From positions 248,001-312,000 of the forward strand of contig JAEWGT010000011.1 in assembly GCA_023388175.1 (NCBI GenBank): 64,000 bases of DNA, written 5' to 3'. The notes under the pieces were generated by a model that saw only the letters and a program-made list of their open reading frames with translations, was not told where the DNA came from and searched no databases. The translations under genes were made by a program, and so were the position numbers. The DNA comes from Pseudomonadota bacterium (GTDB taxonomy: Bacteria; Pseudomonadota; Alphaproteobacteria; Rhizobiales; Devosiaceae). Shown here piece by piece: positions 60,430-64,000 of the stretch (its first letter is position 1; each line of letters begins with the position of its first letter).

Positions 60430-61314
60430 TCAGCGGCCTTTCAAAGTCGGGTCGAGAGCATCGCGCAGCCCGTCGCCAAACAGCGAGGTCGCGAGCACGG
60501 TTATGGCGAGCGCAGCCGTCGGGAAGACGGCCATGTGCCAGTAGAAGAACATGAAATCGATGCCCTCATTGATCATCTGCCCCCAGGTAGCGGTTGGCGG
60601 TGGGACGCCGATGCCGAGGAAGGAGAGCGAGGCTTCGAGCATCATCGCCAGCGGAATGGCGAGCACGAAGCCGACAATGATCGGGCTGATCGAATTGGGA
60701 ATGAGGTGGCGGCGGATAATGTACCAGGGCGAGGCGCCCAGAGCCTGCGCGGCTCGGACGAATTCCTTTTCGCGGAAGGCTTTGACCTGGGCGCGGACGA
60801 GGAGGCACACCTGCACCCAGCCGAAGAGGGCGGCGATGGCGACGATGGTGGGATAGCCGCCCCGCGTCAGGGCACCCAGCAGCATGGCGGCGAGCAGGGG
60901 TGGCACAACCGAGAACAATTCGATGATACGCATGATCACCCAATCGGTGCGGCCGCCGAAATAGCCGGCCAGCGCGCCCAGTGGAATGCCAATCACCACC
61001 GAGCACAATGCGGCGATGAGGCCGATCGAGAGCGAGACGCGGGCGCCATAGACGATGCGGGTGTAGAAGTCGCGACCCAGATTATCGACGCCGAACCAGT
61101 GTTCGGCCGATGGAAAGGCCAGCGACTCGGTGAGGAAAAGCTGCGCCTCGGGTGACACCGGCGTGATCAGCGGGGCGAAGATGGCCATCAGCATCAGGAT
61201 AAATAGCACCACGCCGCCGACCAGCGCGGCCTTGTTGGAGAGGAAACGCTGCCAGGCGAACCAGAGCGGGCTGCGCTGGCGCTGCGGCGGAACGTGGGCG
61301 GCGATGTCGCTCAT
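60430..61314 (-). CDS. Peptide-type ABC transporter permease (DppC type)
   Basis: A 294-residue permease. N-terminal LWFAWQRFLSNKAALVGGVVLFILMLMAIFAPLITP, then WFGVDNLGRDFYTRIVYGARVSLSIG and the coupling loop EFVRAAQALGASPWYIIRRHLIPNSI are DppC hallmarks. It overlaps the DppB-type gene by 4 bp (61311-61314) and is followed after one base by the CefD-like gene. Confidence 0.94.
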   Translation of the reverse strand: MSDIAAHVPPQRQRSPLWFAWQRFLSNKAALVGGVVLFILMLMAIFAPLITPVSPEAQLFLTESLAFPSAEHWFGVDNLGRDFYTRIVYGARVSLSIGLIAALCSVVIGIPLGALAGYFGGRTDWVIMRIIELFSVVPPLLAAMLLGALTRGGYPTIVAIAALFGWVQVCLLVRAQVKAFREKEFVRAAQALGASPWYIIRRHLIPNSISPIIVGFVLAIPLAMMLEASLSFLGIGVPPPTATWGQMINEGIDFMFFYWHMAVFPTAALAITVLATSLFGDGLRDALDPTLKGR

Positions 61315-62240
61315 TCGGAGCCTCCCACGCGGATGCGCGGATTGATGAGCGCATAGACGATGTCAGACAACAGATAGGCGATGCAGTACATGAAGGTGAT
61401 CATCAGCATCAGCGCCATTTCGAGCGGATAATCGCGGGTCTGGATCGAGGAGACAAAATAGGCGCCGAGCCCGGGAATGCGGAACATGGCCTCGACAAAG
61501 ATCGAGCCGGTGGCGGTGCCGATGAACATGGGCAGGAACACCGTGACCAGCGGGATGGCCGAATTGCGCAGCACATGCTGGAAGACGATGCGGCGCTCGG
61601 AAAGGCCCTTGGCGCGCAGCACGGTGACGAAAGGCCGGCTCATCGTGTCCAGCATGGCCGAGCGGGTGTAGCGCGCATAGGTGGCCAAGGGGATCGCGGC
61701 ATAGGCGGCGATGGGCAATATCCAGCGGTTCGGATGCGGCCAGCCGCTGGCAGGAAGCCAGTTGAGCCAGACGGCAAAGACCAGGATCAGCAGCATAGAG
61801 GTGACGAAAACCGGGATGGTGAGGCCGATGGTGGCAAAGGCCGAGGCGAGATAGTCGATCCAGGTATTGCGATTGAGCGCGGCGGCCATGCCGAGCAGGA
61901 TGCCCAGCGGCGCGCCGATGACGACGCCGAGCCCGCCAAGCACGAGGCTGGGCACCCAGGCGCGGGAGAGCAGTTGGATAACGGTTTCGCCAGGGCTCTG
62001 ATAGGGCACGCCGAAATCGAAATGCAGCACGCCCCACATATAGCGCAGATATTGCACATGCAGCGGCTGATCGAGCCCGAGCTGGGCCATCAGCTTTTCG
62101 CGCACTGCGGCGGAAACTGGCATATCATTGGCATCGAATGGTCCGCCGGGCACCGCGTGCATCATCAGGAAAATGATGATCGAGACGACGATGAAGGTGA
62201 AGGCAACGGAGACGAGGCGGCGGAGGATGTAGCTCAGCAT
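61311..62240 (-). CDS. Peptide-type ABC transporter permease (DppB type)
   Basis: A 309-residue permease beginning MLSYILRRLVSVAFTFIVVSIIIFLMMHAVPGGPFD, the OppB/DppB start, with the coupling loop PFVTVLRAKGLSERRIVFQHVLRNSAIPL. ATG 62240 is chosen because the family N-terminus begins there; 13 extra in-frame residues upstream are not family-like. It is preceded on the minus strand by a GC-rich hairpin repeat and the double-ATPase gene, an unusual order with the ATPase gene first and no binding protein gene in view. Confidence 0.93.
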   Translation of the reverse strand: MLSYILRRLVSVAFTFIVVSIIIFLMMHAVPGGPFDANDMPVSAAVREKLMAQLGLDQPLHVQYLRYMWGVLHFDFGVPYQSPGETVIQLLSRAWVPSLVLGGLGVVIGAPLGILLGMAAALNRNTWIDYLASAFATIGLTIPVFVTSMLLILVFAVWLNWLPASGWPHPNRWILPIAAYAAIPLATYARYTRSAMLDTMSRPFVTVLRAKGLSERRIVFQHVLRNSAIPLVTVFLPMFIGTATGSIFVEAMFRIPGLGAYFVSSIQTRDYPLEMALMLMITFMYCIAYLLSDIVYALINPRIRVGGSE

Positions 62241-62322
62241 GGGCGGCTCCGGGGCGCCCATGCGATTGTACGTTTGCAATGAGCTTCAGTAATGCCTGGG
62301 CACTGGTAAAGCGGCTCTATCG

Positions 62323-62349
62323 CCTCCCTCCCCTCAAGGGGGAGGGAGG
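62323..62349. repeat. CCTCCCTCCCC hairpin repeat, copy 2
   Basis: A perfect 11-bp stem (62323-62333 with 62339-62349, CCTCCCTCCCC/GGGGAGGGAGG) around TCAAG, located between the double-ATPase gene and the DppB-type permease gene. Related in sequence and position to the repeat at 50393-50414. Confidence 0.7.
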
Positions 62350-62417
62350 GCAAGAGCCGGGAGTGCGGCGCAATAACCGGTACGACAATGAGAACTTTTG
62401 CGTTCACTGCTGCTCCC

Positions 62418-64000
62418 TCAATTGGTCACGAATGCCTCGACCCGGTGGCCCGGGGCGATGGCGACGAGTTGGGGTTCGGCCTGCGGTGCCGCGCCGGTCT
62501 GGATCGTGGTCAAGCGCGGGGTCTGGGCAGCGATCTCCTCGGCGGAGAGAAACAGCCGCTCGCGCCTTTCACGCGGATTGGTGGCCGGCACGGCATCGAG
62601 CAGGGCGCGGGTATAGGGATGCTGCGGGTCCGAGAAGATACGCTCGGTCGGCGCTTCTTCAACGACGCGGCCGCGATACATGACGACGACGCTGTCGGTC
62701 AGCGATTTAACGGTCGACAGGTCGTGGCTGATGAAGAGGATCGAGAGGCCCATTTCGGCCTGAAGCTTTTTGAGGAGCCCAATGATCTGCGCCTTGACGG
62801 TGACATCGAGGGCGGAAGTCGGCTCGTCTGCGACCAGTACCGAAGGACCAAGAATTAGCGCCCGTGCAATGGCGACGCGCTGGCGCTGGCCGCCGGACAA
62901 TTCATGCGGGTAGCGGCCGGCAAACGAGCGGTCGAGACCGACGCGTTCGAGCCATTCGAGTGCCTTTTCGCTTCGCTCGCGGGCATTGCCCAGTCCATGG
63001 ATATGCAGCGGCTCGGAGATGATCTCGGTCAGCGTCATCATCGGGTCGAGCGCCGAATAGCTGTCCTGAAACACCACCTGCATCTGCTTGCGCCATGGCC
63101 GCATCGCGTCGTGCGACAGGGCAGAAATGTCTGTGCCATTGACCAGAATCTGGCCGCGTGATGCCTCGGTGAGGCGCATGGCCATCATCCCGGTCGTGGT
63201 CTTGCCCGAACCGCTTTCTCCGACAATGGCGACGATGCGGTTCTTCGGCAGGGCGATATTGACCTCGCGCACCGCATGGAAATCGCCATACTCAGTGGCA
63301 AATCCCTTGCGGCGCTTGATGCGGTAGGTCTTGGCCAAGCCCTTGAGTTCGAGCGCCGGTGTTTGGTCCTCGGCGCCACGCGACGGCTCGAAGCTGGCAT
63401 GAAGACTGGCCAGGAGCTGGCGGGTGTAGTCGTGTTGCGGCGCATCGAAAATCTGCTGCACCGGGCCTTCTTCCATAACCTCGCCGCGATACATGACCAG
63501 CACGCGATCCACTGTTTCCGCGATGACGCCAAGATCGTGGGTGATCATGATCAGCGCCATGCCGAACTCGGCTTGAACTTTCTTGATGAGCTGGAGGATT
63601 TGCGCCTGAATGGTGACGTCGAGCGCGGTGGTCGGCTCGTCCGCGATCAGCACCTTGGGGCGGCAGGACAAAGCCATGGCGATCATGGCGCGCTGCAACA
63701 TGCCGCCGGAGAGCTGGTGCGGATAGTAATTGAGAATGTCGCTGGCATTCTTGATCTCGACGCGCAGCAGCAGGTCTTCGGCTTCCTTGAGCGCGTCTGA
63801 TTTTGAAACTGTGCGGTGGGCGCGAATGGTTTCGACGATCTGGTGGCCGATGGTGAAGACCGGATCGAAGGCCGTCATCGGGTCCTGAAAGATCATCGCA
63901 GCCGAGCGGCCGCGCAAGCGCGCCAGATCTTCCTTATTGGCTTTCTGCACATCGACGCCATCCAGCACCAGCTTTTTGGCGCTCACCTGAGCGGTGGCGG
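62418..64000 (-). CDS. Peptide-type ABC transporter double ATPase (DppD-DppF fusion), 5' end outside window
   Basis: At least 527 residues are visible and the frame stays open to the window edge, so the start and first Walker A lie outside. First domain: Q-loop MIFQDPMTAFDPV, signature LSGGMLQR, Walker B VLIADEPTTALDVTIQ, switch ITHDLGVI. Second domain: Walker A GESGSGKTT, Q-loop VVFQDSYSALDPM, signature LSGGQRQR, Walker B VLVADEPTSALDVTVK, switch ISHDLSTV. Two full domains in one chain replace separate DppD and DppF, as in GsiA/YliA-type transporters. It is upstream of the DppB, DppC and CefD-like genes. Confidence 0.93.
   Translation of the reverse strand, partial: ATAQVSAKKLVLDGVDVQKANKEDLARLRGRSAAMIFQDPMTAFDPVFTIGHQIVETIRAHRTVSKSDALKEAEDLLLRVEIKNASDILNYYPHQLSGGMLQRAMIAMALSCRPKVLIADEPTTALDVTIQAQILQLIKKVQAEFGMALIMITHDLGVIAETVDRVLVMYRGEVMEEGPVQQIFDAPQHDYTRQLLASLHASFEPSRGAEDQTPALELKGLAKTYRIKRRKGFATEYGDFHAVREVNIALPKNRIVAIVGESGSGKTTTGMMAMRLTEASRGQILVNGTDISALSHDAMRPWRKQMQVVFQDSYSALDPMMTLTEIISEPLHIHGLGNARERSEKALEWLERVGLDRSFAGRYPHELSGGQRQRVAIARALILGPSVLVADEPTSALDVTVKAQIIGLLKKLQAEMGLSILFISHDLSTVKSLTDSVVVMYRGRVVEEAPTERIFSDPQHPYTRALLDAVPATNPRERRERLFLSAEEIAAQTPRLTTIQTGAAPQAEPQLVAIAPGHRVEAFVTN

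Noticed and set aside
1..64000. CRISPR arrays, prophage, integrative elements, rRNA or tRNA genes
   Set aside because: No regularly spaced repeats, phage or integrase proteins, or RNA gene sequences were recognised anywhere in the window.

Overview
The window is GC-rich chromosomal DNA from an alphaproteobacterium, most likely Hyphomicrobiales (Devosia-like). This is inferred from gene content dominated by ABC/TRAP uptake operons, the osmF-yehYXW and ugpBAECQ gene orders, and a textbook alphaproteobacterial general-stress (EcfG-type) promoter in front of osmF. No rRNA, tRNA, CRISPR array, integrase or intact insertion sequence was seen. Both ends cut a gene: a family-4 glycosyltransferase on the left and a duplicated-domain peptide-transporter ATPase on the right.

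Region 1 (1-16654) is a cell-surface polysaccharide locus in alternating operons. It holds dTDP-glucose synthesis (rmlA, rmlB), WecE, a sugar N-formyltransferase, an ArnC/GtrB-like polyprenyl-phosphate glycosyltransferase, an ArnE/F-like four-helix carrier and a GT-C membrane glycosyltransferase. Together these look like an Arn-type 'charge a lipid carrier, flip it, decorate from outside' module that uses a (formylated) 4-amino-4,6-dideoxyhexose instead of Ara4N. A second block (WbpM/PglF-type dehydratase, 4-aminotransferase, PglC-type phosphoglycosyl transferase) probably makes and loads the first sugar of a repeat unit. A WbpB/WbpD-like pair, two methyltransferases, a WbqC-family protein and two GT4 enzymes complete it. 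rmlC and rmlD are absent, so L-rhamnose synthesis is not supported.

Region 2 (17082-20982) is an osmF-yehY-yehX-yehW osmoprotectant/stress ABC operon. Region 3 (21060-32126) is a carbohydrate catabolic cluster: GH78 rhamnosidase, GntR regulator, DapA-family aldolase/lyase, TRAP transporter, FGGY kinase and L-fucose-isomerase-like protein, plus the wreck of a FAH/2-keto-4-pentenoate-hydratase-type gene. Region 4 (32598-38380) has an RND efflux pair and a lone O-antigen-ligase-like protein. Region 5 (38438-45476) is a LacI-linked family-5 (peptide/oligosaccharide) ABC operon. Region 6 (45482-51475) couples cytosine deaminase to a BMP-type nucleoside ABC transporter. Region 7 (51575-58249) is ugpBAECQ followed by a DeoR regulator and a HAD phosphatase. 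Region 8 (58442-64000) is a second peptide-type ABC operon containing a CefD-like aminotransferase and a FadR-type regulator.

A recurring architectural feature is a strong hairpin directly after each of the four complete ABC binding-protein genes (osmF, the family-5 binding protein, the BMP protein, ugpB), before the membrane-component genes. This fits known schemes for making much more binding protein than permease.
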